Positions 1 to 10,819 of a stretch of DNA of 64,000 nucleotides are shown here, in pieces. This stretch comes from Cymbidium sinense. Its lineage: Eukaryota > Streptophyta > Magnoliopsida > Asparagales > Orchidaceae. A model generated the notes under the pieces. That model was given only the letters and a program-made list of their open reading frames with translations, was not told the DNA's origin and did not search any database. How positions within the stretch are numbered: position 1 is the stretch's first letter; each line of letters starts with the position of its first letter. A program made the translations under genes and the position numbers. Location: contig CM038214.1 in assembly GCA_021442155.1 (NCBI GenBank), positions 140,220,040 through 140,284,039 on the forward strand. Reading direction: 5' to 3'.

Positions 1-1306
1 ATTTTTAAAGTTGTCAAAAAGAGAAGTAGCGAGATAGTTCTCAAGCTTATTTTCATTCCAATTGTTATTAAGCCAAAAGAATTAACTTTGATAGCAGTAG
101 TTGAGTGGGTACATAATAAGTGTCAATCAAACCATTGTCAATCCAATTTTCTTGCCGAAAGAAAAAAGGTCCTGATTGGATACTCCATGAAACTAATGAT
201 TCAACAACCCATTTAATGAAATAAAGCCTTTTCCAAACCAGAGAGGCACCAACTTTATAAGCACAGTTAAGAGGGTGCTTACCTTGATAATATTTTTTCA
301 TTATAAAATTAGCCCAAAGGCTATCATTCTTTCTAAAGTTCCATCAGAGTTTATGAGAGAAAGCAATGATTACTTCATGGATAGATTTACAACCAAGAGC
401 ACCTTCATACTAAGAACCACAACATTTATGCCAAGAGGTCCAATGCATTCTTTTGATAGAATTTTTATAGCCCTAAAAAAATTTGTTAAGAGTAGCATTA
501 GTGGGAATAATGGTTTGAATCAAATAAAGATGCATAGAGTTGAGAGTGCTTTTAAGGATGGTGAGCCTACCACTAAAGGATAGTAAATGTAATTCTCAAA
601 TAGATATTTTATTTGAAATTTTTTGAATTAACTCATCAAAGAGATGGGAACATTTCAAAACATTAAAGAGCAGAGCATCCAAGTACTTAAGAGGTAAGTG
701 TTGATGTTTAAAATTTATGATATAAAGGATTTGATTGATTTTATTATTTGATATGTTAGATGGTGTGATAAAATAGCTTTTGTTATCATTGATCAAAAAG
801 CCGCTTTCTATACCAAATTTATTAAAAGAAATTTTAAGATGCTTGATGTGATGAATGGAAGCATTGTAGAAAATGTTGAAATGATCATAAAAAATTAGAT
901 GGGAAATAGGGAGACCTCCAAGAGTTTGTAGTAGATATTAGGATTATTTAAGAATAAGTTGTTGATGCTCCTAGATAAGTACTCAATAGAAATAATAAAT
1001 AAAGCTAGAGATAAGGGATCCCCTTGTCTTAAGCCATGAGAAGAGGGAAAGAAGCCCAAAGCTTCCCCCATTAAAAAAAATTAAACACCAGGCATTATTG
1101 AAACAATTTTTGATGATAAATTTTTTTTTAGAAACTTAAATTAATTCAGAATATGGAAAAGGAAATCCCAAGATGTTATCAAAGGCTTTGGTAATATCAA
1201 GTTTGAAAGAATGTTGCTCCCTATTCTTGGCATCAAGATAGTGAATTAATTCTTGGGCAAGTAAAATATTATCAGAAATAGATCTACCTTTAACAAAACC
1301 TATTTT
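1..1306 (-). mobile_element. LINE (plant L1 clade) fragment, reverse transcriptase part, cut by window start
   Basis: This is a minus-strand copy of the same LINE family seen at 57485-64000. Read on the minus strand from 1306 downward it shows the RT stretch IGFVKGRS, LDITKAFDN, the box SHGLRQGDPLS near 1040, and then, at 796-596, a segment with SNNKINQILYIINFKH and SHLFDELIQKISNKISI that nearly matches 61080-61290. The catalytic FADD box near 890-905 reads roughly FYDH, so it is damaged. The segment at 301-68 matches the region just after RT in the right-end LINE. The 5' part (ORF1, endonuclease) is missing: the RT coding sequence stops abruptly at about 1306 against TTTAGGG repeats. Many stops and frameshifts make it inactive. 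The 3' part lies outside the window. Confidence 0.88.
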
Positions 1307-1694
1307 AGGTTTAGGGTTTAGGGTTTAGGGTTTAGGGTTATAGGGTTTAGGGTTTAGGGTTATTAGGGGGGTTTAAGGTTTAGCATTTAGGGTTTAGGGA
1401 TTAGTATTTAGGGTTTAGGGTTTAGTTTTTAGGGTTTGTTTAGGGTTTAATGTTTAGGATTTTTTAGTGTTTAAGGTTGTAAGGTAAGAATTTATGGTTT
1501 AGGGTTTAATAGTTACGGTTTAGGATCATAGGGTTATAGGGTTTAAGGTTTAGGGTCTTTTTTAGGGTTTAAGGTTTAGGGTTTAGTGTTTAGTGTTTTG
1601 GTTTTTTTTTGGGTTTAGGGTTTCAGATTTAGGGTTTAGGGTTTAGGGTTTAGGGTTTAGAGTTTAGGTTTTAGGTTTTGGGTTTAGGTTATAA
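1307..1694 (+). repeat. Degenerate TTTAGGG telomere-like array
   Basis: Runs of TTTAGGG, in places several perfect units in a row (for example 1307-1330 and 1630-1665), are mixed with variants such as GTTTAGTG and TTTAAGG. It lies between the truncated LINE and the 3' end of the first GRP fragment. The degeneracy and internal position argue for an interstitial array rather than a functional chromosome end. Confidence 0.93.
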
Positions 1695-2110
1695 TTTTTT
1701 TAGTCTTTTTCTAATAATAGATTCAATATTTCTTTGATTTCATCAACAAGTAACACATGTTTTCTAAGACACAAGTGATAACATAAAAAAATGAATGCGC
1801 AGCAAATCAAAACCTAGATAACTAAACTATCTCTCTAAAGACATAGTTCCATAAGCATAGATCAAACATTCTTCAATTTCTCCGGTTTCCATTAACCCCA
1901 CCTCTCGGTAGTAGGATCCACCATCATATCCCAATATCTCTCTACCACACGGTGTATTCTCCATCGCTCCTCTGCCTCCATAACCACACTACCTCCATAT
2001 CCACCACCACCCCAAATCCTCACCATTATTGATGCGCCACCTCCTTCATCTCCACCATAGATGTCGGAGCTTGGTTGATGGTGATGTTCTTGTCAAGGTT
2101 ATTCTTCTTA
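1695..2110 (-). pseudogene. GRP7-like glycine-rich RNA-binding protein retro-fragment, copy A
   Basis: Reading the minus strand from 2110, the sequence starts within the last part of an RRM (NLDGR.. ITINQA-like), passes through a glycine-rich tail with GGYGGG-type repeats, reaches the family's C-terminus (YYREVGLMETGEI in shifted frame, cf. YSRGGGSDGNWRN) and continues through the 3' UTR to a T-run at 1695-1702, the complement of an A-tail. The RRM N-terminal half is absent and the frame is broken, so no protein is expected. It is flanked on both sides by TTTAGGG repeats. Both ends match those of the plus-strand copies (5' end at AAGAATGGG, A-rich 3' end), so this is a member of an amplified unit, in inverted orientation. 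Confidence 0.82.
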
Positions 2111-5100
2111 AGGTTTATGTTTAGGTCAAAGTCCATTAGTTTTTAGGGTTTTGGTTTAATTTTTAATTCATTTAATTACTTTAGGTTTAGGTTTAGGGTT
2201 TGGCATTTAGGGTTTAGGGTTTAGGGCTAGGTTATATGTTTAGTGTTTAGGGTTTAGAGTTTTAGGGTTAATCCTTTTAGGTTTAGGGTTAGGTTTCAGG
2301 GTTTAGGCTTTTTTATGGTTTAGGGTTTAGGGTTTAGGATTTTGGGTTTATGGGTGCTTTTTTAAATTAAGTAAACCAGTACGTTTAGGTTTTTTTATTT
2401 TATTTACTTTATTTTTTAATTATTTTAGTTTATTTTATTTTTTATTTTTATTTACGTTTATATTTTTTTATTTCATTTTATTTATTTATTTTAGGTTTAT
2501 TTATTTTAATTTAGGTTTTTTATTTTAGTTCATTTTTTATTTAGGATTGTTTTTAGTTAATTTTTTAGGTTTAGGTTTTATTTTTTATTTTTAGGTTTAG
2601 GTTTGGTTTTTATTTATTTTTTTAGGTTTCTATTTTAGCTTTTTATTTACATTTATTTTTAAGTTTTATTTTTTAGTTTAGGTTTAGATTTATTTTTAAT
2701 TTATTTTATTTTATTTAGTTTAGGGTTTAGGATTAGTTTATTTTAGTTTATGTTTAAGTTTTACATTTTTTAGGTTTAAGGCAGCTAGTTTAGGGTTTAG
2801 AGTTTAGGGCTTATGGTTTAGGATTTTGGATTTAAGGTTTATTAATTTTTTTTAAATTAGGTAAACTTGTAGGTTTAGGTTTATTTAGTTTATTTGGCTT
2901 ATTTATTATTTATTTTAGTTTATTTTATTTTTTATTTTTATTTAGGTTTAATTTTTATTTTTATTTATTTTAGGTTTAGGTATATTAGTTTAGGTTTTTA
3001 TTTTATTTAATTTTTTAGGCTTAGATTTAGGTTTAGGTTTATTTTTTAGTTCAACTTTATTTTTATTTCATTTTTTAAATTTAGGTTTTTTTTTTTAATT
3101 TTAGGTTTAGGTTTAGGTTTTTATTTATTTTTTAGGTTTAGGTTTATTTTTTAGTTTAGGTTTATGTTTATTTTTAATTTTTTATATTTTATTTAGTTTA
3201 GGTTTTGATTTTATTTATTTTAGTTTAGTTTATTTTAGTTTAGGTTTAGGTTTATTTTATTTTTTTATTATATTTTTATTTTAGGTTTAGTTTTTTTATT
3301 CTAGTTAAGGGTTTAACTTTATTTTCTATTTATGTTTAGGTTCATTTTTTTAGGTTTTGGTTTTTATTTTATTTTAGGTTTAGTTTAGTTTATTTTATTT
3401 TTATTTTATTTTTAGTTTTCATTTCATTGAGGTTTTTTATTCTTAGGTTTATTTTATTTTTTTAGTTAAATTAAGGTTTTTATTTACTTTATTTTAGTTT
3501 ATTTTATTTTATTTTTAGGTTTAGGTTTAAATTTTAGTTTAGGTTTTTATTTTATTATTTTTATTATATTTTGTTTAAGTTTAGGGTTTTCTATATATTT
3601 TATTTTTTGGTTTTTAGGTTTTTAGGGTTTAGGGTTTTGGGTTTAGGTTTAGGGTTTAGGGTTTTAGGGTTTAGGGTTTTGTGCTTTAGGGTTTAGTGTT
3701 AAGGTTTAGGGTTTAAGGTTTAGGGTTTAGTATTTAGGATTTAGGGTTTTTAGTTCTTAGGGTTTAGGGTTTATGGTTTTGGTTTAACTTAGGTTTGTTT
3801 TGTATAGGTTTAGGTTTAAGTTTAGGCTTTAGGGTTTAAGGTTTTAGGGTTTTGTGTTAGTTTAGGTTTAGGGTTTAAGGTTTAGGTTTAGTGTTAGAGT
3901 TTAGGTTAGGGTTAGGTTTAGGTTTAGAGTTTAAAGGTTTAGGTTGATTTAAGGTTAATGGTTTAGGGTTTAGGTTACATAGGTTTAGGGTTTGTTTAGG
4001 GTTTAGGTTTTCTTTAAGTTTATAGTTTTAGGTATCAGTTTAGGGTTTATGGTTTAGGGTTTTTAGGTTTATGGTTTGGGGTTTAGCGTATAGGGTTTAG
4101 AGTTTAGCATTTAGGGTTTTTAGGGTTTTGGGTTTAGTGTTTAGGGTTTTGGTTTAGGGTTTGGGGTTTAGGTTTTTAGGGTTTAGGGTTTAGGGTTTAG
4201 AGTTTAGGCTTTAGGGTTGTAGGGTTTAGGGTTTAAAGTTTAGGGTTTAGGGTTTTGGGTTGTAGGGTTTAGGGTTTAGGGTTTTAGGGTTTAGGTTTAA
4301 ACTTTAGGTTTTTAGGGTTTATTGTTTAGGGTTGGTTTAATTTTTAGGGTTAGGTTTAGGTTTATTTAGTTTATTTTGTTTATTTTTTATTTATTTTAAT
4401 TTATTTTATTTTTTTATTTTTATATAGGTTTATTTTTTTATTTTTATTTAATTTATTTTATTTATTTTAGGTTTATTTATTTTTGTTCACAATTTTTGTT
4501 TCAGTTTATTTTTTAGGTATAGGTATAGGTTTAGGTTTATTTTTAGTTTAGTTTTATTTTTTATTTTATTTTTTAGTCTCCGATTTTCTTTTTTAATTTT
4601 AGGTTTAGGTTTAGGTTTTTATTTTATTGTTTTAGGTTTTGATTTTAGGTTTTTATTTTAGGTTTAATTTTTTAGTTTAGGCTTAGGTTTATTTTTGGTT
4701 TATTTTACTTTATTTATTTTAGGGTTTAGGTTTAGTTTAACTTTTTTTTAGGTTTATGTTTTATTTATTTTAGTTTAGTTTATTTTAGTTTAAGTTTAGG
4801 TTTAGTTTATTTTGTTTATTTTAGGATTAGTTTTTTTTAGTTTATAGTTTAGGTTTTATTTTCTATTTATTTTAGGTTTTATTTTCTATTTATTTTTTAG
4901 GTTTATTTTTTTTATTTAGGTTTTATTTAATTTTTTATTTTAGTTTATTTTATTTTTATCTTACGTTTAGTTTTATTTTATTTAGGTTTCTTTTATTATT
5001 TAGTTTAGTTTAGGTTTTATTTATTTATTTTAGTTTAGTTTTTATTTGTTTGTTTTATTTTATTTATAGGTTTAGGTTTAGGTTTAGGTTTTAGTTTAGG

Positions 5101-5227
5101 TTTTTATTTTATTTTATTTTATTTAGGTTTAGGTTTTTTTTATTTATTTTATTTTTAGGTTTTATTTAGTTTAGGTTTAGATTTGTAGGTTTTTAGGTTT
5201 TTAGGTTTATAGGTTTCTAGATTTTTA
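2111..5227 (+). repeat. Alternating TTTAGGG-rich and AT-rich (TTTATTT/TTTAGG) blocks
   Basis: Blocks richer in TTTAGGG occupy about 2180-2350, 2770-2850 and 3590-4345. AT-rich blocks made of TTTATTT, TTTTA and the shorter TTTAGG occupy about 2395-2760, 2870-3590 and 4345-5227. Boundaries at 2364-2383 and 2854-2872 carry the minus-strand form of a conserved junction motif (AAATTAAGTAAAC). At 2135-2195, just outside GRP copy A, lies a conserved spacer (ATTTAATTACTTTAGG) that also precedes the other GRP copies. No gene is visible. Confidence 0.88.
2364..2383 (-). repeat. Conserved array-junction motif (minus strand)
   Basis: The minus strand reads CGTACTGGTTTACTTAATTT followed by an A-run. It marks the passage from an AT-rich block to a telomere-like block and matches motifs at 16821, 25991 and 38679 on the plus strand. 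Confidence 0.75.
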
Positions 5228-5522
5228 GGATCAGTCGTTCCACATTTTCTCCCATTCCTATTAGAACCAACCCAGCCACTCGAATAGCGGGATCCATAAT
5301 CATATCACTGATTTCTCCCTCTGCCACCACCATGGATGTAACCTCCGTAGCTCCTCCCGCATCCATAACCACCACTGCTCCGACCATTACCTCCATATCC
5401 ACCAGTTCCTCCATATCCCCCACCACCACTATGTGATAATGCCACCTCCTTAGCCTCCACTAGATCTAGGCTAGCACGGTTGACGATGATGTTCTTATCA
5501 TCAAGGTTCTGCCCATTCTTAG
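5228..5522 (-). pseudogene. GRP7-like retro-fragment, copy B (3' UTR lost)
   Basis: On the minus strand from 5522 the sequence reads AAGAATGGGCAGAACCTTGA, giving K-N-G-Q-N-L, the start of the conserved NGQNLDGR..ITVNQAQSRS stretch that ends the RRM of plant glycine-rich RNA-binding proteins. A glycine/tyrosine-rich tail follows (GGGGYGG.. GGYGGNGR.. in the translated frames). The reading frame is shifted; an open stretch at 5429-5217 is in the wrong frame (valine/methionine-rich). Unlike the other copies it stops just after the expected stop codon, at about 5228, and then runs straight into AT-rich repeat, so its 3' UTR and A-tail have been lost. TTTAGGG repeats lie on its 5' side. Confidence 0.82.
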
Positions 5523-7632
5523 GGTTTAGGTTTAGGTTTATTAGGTTTTAGGGTTTAGGATTATTTTTAAATTTATTTAGTTACTTTAGGTTTAGGTTTA
5601 GGGATTGGGGTTTAAGTTTTAGGGTTTAGGGTTAGGGTTTTGGGTTTAGGGTTTAGAGTTTAGGGTTTATGGTTTAGGATTTTAGGTTGTATGCTTTAAA
5701 GGTCTAGGTATTAGGGTTAAGGTTTTGGGTTTAGGGTTTATAATTTAGTGTTTAATCTTTAGGGGTTAGGGTTAATTTATAGTTAGTTTAGGGTTTAGGG
5801 TTTTACGATTTATGCTTTTAGAGTTTAGGGTTTAAGGTTAGGGTTTAGGGTTTAGAGTTTTTTAAGGTTTAGGGATTAGGGTTTAGGGTTTAGGGATATA
5901 TGTTTAGGGTTATAGGTTTAGGATTTAGTGTTTAGGGTTTAGGGTTTGTTGTTTAGGATTTAGGGTTTAAGATTTTTTTTCTTTTTAAATTAAGTAAAGA
6001 GGTAGGTTTAGGTTTATTTAGTATATTTATTTTAGTTTATTTATTTAAAATTTTAGTATACTTTTTTTTTCATTTAGGTTTATTTTTTAGTTTTTTAGTT
6101 TTTTAGTTTAACTTATTTATTTTAAGTTTATTTATTTTAGTTTAGGTTTCTAATTTTAGTTTATTTTTTTATGTTTAGGTTTACGTTTAGGTTTATTTTT
6201 AGTTGGATTTTATTTTTATTTTATTTTTTTTATGTTAGGTTTATTTTTTATTTTTATGTTTAGGTTTAGGTTTTTATTTTTTTTTTTTAGGTTTAGGTTT
6301 AGGTTTTTATTTTAAGTTTATTTTAGGTTTTATTTTTTAGTTTAGGTTTGGGTTTATTTTTAATTTATTTTATTTTATTTAGTTTATGTTTAGGTTTCTT
6401 TTTAATTTAAAGTTTAGGTATTTTTATTGATTTTTAGGTTTTATTTTAAGGTTTATTTTTTAGGTTTAGGTTTTTATTTAGTTTTTATTTATTTTATTTT
6501 ATTTTTATTTTATGTTTAGGTTTTATTTTATTTAGATTTTTTTAGGTTTATTTTATTTTTTAGTTTAGTTTAGGTTTTCATTTATTTTATTTTAATTTCA
6601 ATTTTATTTTTTATTTTATTTTATTTTTAGGTTTAAGTTTAGGTTTTAGTTTATGTTTTTATTTTTTTTATTTTTTTATCTTATTTAGGTTTATGCTCTT
6701 TTATTTATTTTATTTTTAGGTTATATTTAGCTTTGGTTTGAGATTTTTGGTTTGTAGGGTTTAGGGTTCAGGCTTGAAGGTTTAATGTTTAAGGCTTAGG
6801 GTTTAGGGTTTGGTGTTTAGGGTTTAGGGTTGTAGGTTTTAGGGTTTAGGGTTGTAGGTTTTAGGTTTTAGGGTATAGGGTTTAGGGTTTAAGTTTTAGG
6901 GTTTAGGGTTTTACGGTTTAGGGTTTAGAGTTTAGGGTTAGTTTTTGAGTTTAGGATTTGAAAAATTTTAATTTAGGTTTAAGTTTAAACTTTAGGTTTA
7001 AGTTAACTTTTAGGGTTTAGTTTATGTTTAAGGTTTAAGTTTAGGTTTAATATTTGGATTTTAATTTTATTTACATTTAGGTTTAGGTTTAGGTTTAGGT
7101 TAAAGTTAGTTAGGTTTAGGTTTAGGTTTAGTTGATTTAGGTTTAGGTTTAGGGTTGATTTTAGGATTTGGATTTAAAGTTTAGGGTTTTAAAAGAAAAT
7201 TAAAAAAATTGGTAGGTTTAAGTTTATTTAGTTTTATTTATTTTATTTTATTTAGTTTTATTTATTTATTTTTATTTAGTTTAGTTTTTTATTTTAGGTT
7301 TATTTATTTTAGTTTAGATTTTTTTACTTTAGTTTATTCTTTTATGTTTAGGTTTAGGTTTATGTTTATTTTTTAGTTTAGATTTATTTTATTTTATTTT
7401 TTAAGTTTAGGTTTTACCTTTTATTTTTCAGGTTTAAGTTTAGGTTTTTATTTTATTTTTTTAGGTTTAGGCATTAGATTTTTATTTTAGGTTTATTTTT
7501 ATAGTATTTTATTCTATTTAGTTTAGGGTTTAGGTTTAGTTTATTTTAGGTTAAGTTTAGGTTTTCTGTATTTTAGTTTAGGTTTAGGTTTAGTTTTTTT
7601 TTTTTTATTTTAGGTTTAGGTTTTTATTAAGA
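5523..7632 (+). repeat. TTTAGGG-rich and AT-rich blocks, inner part of the left arm
   Basis: Telomere-like blocks lie at about 5523-5965 and 6735-7195; AT-rich TTTATTT/TTTAGG blocks lie at about 6007-6735 and 7217-7632. The junction motif is clear at 5987-6006 (minus strand AGTTTACTTAATTT-like, here CTTTACTTAATTT) and weak at 7199-7216. The ATTTAGTTACTTTAGG spacer found upstream of other GRP copies is at 5565-5595. The array ends at about 7632, where ordinary AT-rich DNA begins. Confidence 0.88.
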
Positions 7633-8009
7633 ATTAAATCAAAATATAAACTAAAAATAAATGGTATATATATAATATATTAAGCATTAAATGAAAATAA
7701 TTAATTTATCAAATCTCAATCCATATTATGAACAATTATTAATCATAATTAAAATTATCTAATTTTATACACATAACTTATAAATTTTGATTCAATTATT
7801 AACTAAAGCTATTAAAATAATGTAAAACTTTTAAAATCATTTATTTAAAAAAAATCAGGTTTCACCAAATTTTTAAAAAAAAATGTGAAAAAGACAAAAC
7901 TATTAAACGACCTACTCGTTGCTAATTTATGTGATCATGATAACAGAAAAAAAGAAATAAAAAGAGGGAATGTGGAAGAAGTTGAGGCATGTAGGACAAT
8001 GTTGGCATC

Positions 8010-8040
<31 letters not shown>

Positions 8041-8557
8041 CGACGAGCAGAAAAGACAAAACACTAAAAAAAATGAGGAACCATGTTATTTCTCATCTTC
8101 CTTCAGACAAGAGAAGTTGAAGCCCACTCATTTCTACTTCACTTGAGAGGGGCTCTCCCATCCCATCCGACTCTAAAAAAATAAAAAATAAAAATGTCTC
8201 TAAGAACCTCTCCTCCGCTGGTTGCAAAGTCGAAAGCAAACGCTCCCTCACATCCTTCTCTTCCTCTCAACCAAGTGAAGCCTAGCCAACCCAAGCAGCA
8301 TCAACGCCACCATCTTCCTCCAGCAAGTGACCTCTCTTCCCTCACTTTCTCCAAAATCGAGGCACACAGTGGCATGTAGCAGGTAGCTGATCAAGACTTC
8401 TTTGATCCCAACTAGCCCCCATAAATTTGGCTTCCTATAGAAAGCACATGAGACATCCCATTAATTTTCTTTAATGATCCATAGTGGTATGCTCAGCTTC
8501 TTGAGGCTTTTAAACCTATTGTTCTAAATGCCCTAACACATCATATATATAATCTAG
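7633..8557. other. AT-rich island DNA with a TC microsatellite; no recognised gene
   Basis: Telomere-like repeats stop here and composition becomes that of ordinary plant intergenic DNA. An open frame of 61 codons at 8194-8379 (+) is rich in Ser, Pro and Leu and lies upstream of the peptide deformylase pseudogene. It could be decayed N-terminal or untranslated sequence of that gene, but I see no homology to support this. Nothing else in this stretch is recognisable. Confidence 0.55.
8007..8041 (+). repeat. (TC)n microsatellite
   Basis: A near-uninterrupted run of TC dinucleotides, broken once by CC, about 35 bp long. Confidence 0.95.
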
Positions 8558-8991
8558 ATGGAGATTATTATTCTTGAAGACACAAAAGAATAAATTAACT
8601 ATGCTCAAGAGTGGCGATCCTACCATCGACCTTTTGATCTTGGTAATAATACAAAGTTTCAAAGAAGGGAAGCAAAATAGCTTTGTTATTTGAAATATGT
8701 TTGAGCAATGATGGATTTAGAGCTATGGTAGAGTGGCATCTGGAGATGATAGGTCATGATCATTTTGGTCAACCTATCAAAATTATTGCTTCTGGATGGA
8801 TGGCTCGCATATTACAACAAGAGTTTGATCATATGAATGGGACTATATATATGAACAAGATTGTTCCATGAACATTCAGAAAGATCGAGAATCTAGATTT
8901 GCCTCTTCCAGTCGGATGCCCAAAGCCAAGTGTCTATGAGCAAGTGAGGAGGAAGCAAAAGATAAGAGGAAAGAAAAAGAATGCTAGCTGA
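8558..8991 (+). pseudogene. PDF1A: Peptide deformylase type 1A pseudogene (organellar PDF)
   Basis: Plant PDF1A removes the formyl group from nascent organellar proteins. Recognisable blocks in order are: EIIILEDTKE (8561-8590, family IIVLEDT), RPFDL then LVII in another frame (8627-8650), FEICLSNDGFRAMVEW (from about 8686; family EGCLSVDGFRAVVER), ASGWMARILQQEFDH (about 8788-8832), GTIYMNKIVP (to 8868), a TGA where Arg of VPRTFR is expected (8869-8871), then TFRKIENLDLPLP..GCPK. The metal-binding HECDH motif has become QEFDH: the first His is lost (8818-8820) while Glu and the second His remain. EGCLS is altered to EICLS, keeping the Cys. There are at least two frameshifts and two stops (one at 8591-8593). 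No introns are seen between blocks, which suggests a processed copy, though this is unproven. The N-terminal third, including the GxGLAAPQ motif, is not found. Confidence 0.87.
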
Positions 8992-10819
8992 AGTATTGAT
9001 CCGACCCAACAAGCTCCTCAATAGGACTTTATTTCTTCCAAATGATGCCACCCCTTGGTCAGAATCCACTGGACATTAGCTCCGGTGAGGTGTAATCCTT
9101 AAATGCTTAGAAATTCTTAGGGATCTCATGTTTGATGTGTTGAATGTAAGCATCGTTAGGATCCAACTTTTTTAGCATGCACTTTACTTTTAATCCTTTT
9201 TGAGAGTTTAGAGACAAAAGTAAGACTATTCATTTTATGTGTTTGAAGTGAATAGTTTTGATTAGAATGGCATAGTGATTTTATTACACCTATCAAGCCA
9301 TGATTAACTCAAGGCCATTTGATCTTGATGAATGATCATGATTAATCTAATATTTTATTTATTATTAAATTCAAGTCTAAAAAAAGGAGTTAATCAATCT
9401 TTAGAAAGAGAAAGAAATAATATGTGATCAAACAAAATCCAAAAAATGTACAAATTAAATTATCATAAATTTTAAGTAAAACTTTGAATAAAAAATTAAC
9501 TAAACCAATAACATTATAAATATTTGTAATCATATAAAAAATTTGTTTGAACACAATTTATTAATGTCAATTATAATAATCAATTCAATCCCTAATTGTT
9601 ATATGTTGATCTTAAAAGTCAAAAAGAAAATTTAGTTATGAGACATATCCTTATTTATAATTAATTTAAATATTAATTACAATTGACTAAGCTTTATTTG
9701 ATTAGTTATTCATATAAATATTGGAGGAAAATGATCAGGACTTCTTTCCTAATGTTCCTCTAATTTATTTCATTAAAAGAGAGGATTTATGGAATAGGAT
9801 TGGGACCTCTTTTTCCCATTCATTAAATCCATTTCATTAGGATAATTAATCAATTTGGCAAATTAAGTAAGAGAAATTAATTAATTTATTAATTATTTCA
9901 TTAATCAAATTAAAATTACAATCATATCTAATCTTCATTAATTAATTCATGGGTAGATCTTTAGGAGTTTAATAATCTAAAGAGAGTTAATGAAATTATG
10001 ATTTACCCATTTGTGTTGGAAAATCATAAAAGTAATTAATTAAGTTCCCTAATCTAATTAATCAATAATTGTGAGCTAATTGCATTAGGCCCTTTCACTT
10101 CTTAGGATCATTGCAAGTTGTTTTCCATGCATATCATGTTGTCTCATAATTATTTAATTTAAGGTAACATGTAAGGGTTAATTAGTGGATTTAATGCATA
10201 TTACAACCTAATTAATCCTTAAAATCCATAATTACATTTTATTAAACCAAATCAATTCAAACATGGGAATGGGTTAGGATCAACAAACTTTCCTTCATTT
10301 CATTAAATCAAATGTAAACATAAAAGTTAAAAGTGACATAATAAACTTTAGTTCGCTTGAAATATTTTTATTTTATATGATTGTCCATAAAAATTAATTT
10401 AATTGAACAAAATCATGTGTTTATGTTTAGTTATTCCTCTGCAATCATTTTAAATGTTGTATGTCATTTGATTCATGCATTCATCTTTTGCAGAATTATC
10501 TAAATCAAATGGTTCCCTTTATGTCCAGCTTGCATGTGTTGATTAAATTTAATATAAGTATGGCAATTATCACTATTAAATCAAAGTTATTTTTGAAAGT
10601 TTATAAGTCAACTACAACATTTGGAGAGATAACAGTTATAAATATTTATAAGCTTGCATGTGTCTACATGGCTTAGAACATGTGATATGGAGTTCTCTTT
10701 CTTTATTCTATATGAATTTACATAAAGTTTGAATGTTAACAAGTGTATAGTCCATTTGAAAAGCACACAATATTTGTTCGAATTCATTCTAATGTACTTC
10801 TATGATAGAATTTAGATAG
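8992..10819. other. AT-rich intergenic DNA, nothing recognised
   Basis: The stretch is rich in ATTAATT words. I see no coding similarity, no terminal repeats and no tandem structure. It could be old, decayed retrotransposon sequence, but nothing in it identifies a family. Confidence 0.5.

Noticed and set aside
1307..1694. A true chromosome end (telomere)
   Set aside because: Repeats are degenerate, interrupted by LINE and GRP sequence, and continue on both sides in mixed forms; the pattern is interstitial.
7885..8067. 60-codon plus-strand frame
   Set aside because: Its C-terminal third is the translation of the TC microsatellite (Ser-Leu repeats); the rest shows no homology.
8194..8379. 61-codon frame as a chloroplast transit peptide of the deformylase copy
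   Set aside because: Ser/Pro-rich composition alone is weak support; no conserved mature PDF sequence joins it in frame, and about 180 bp of unrecognised sequence lies between.
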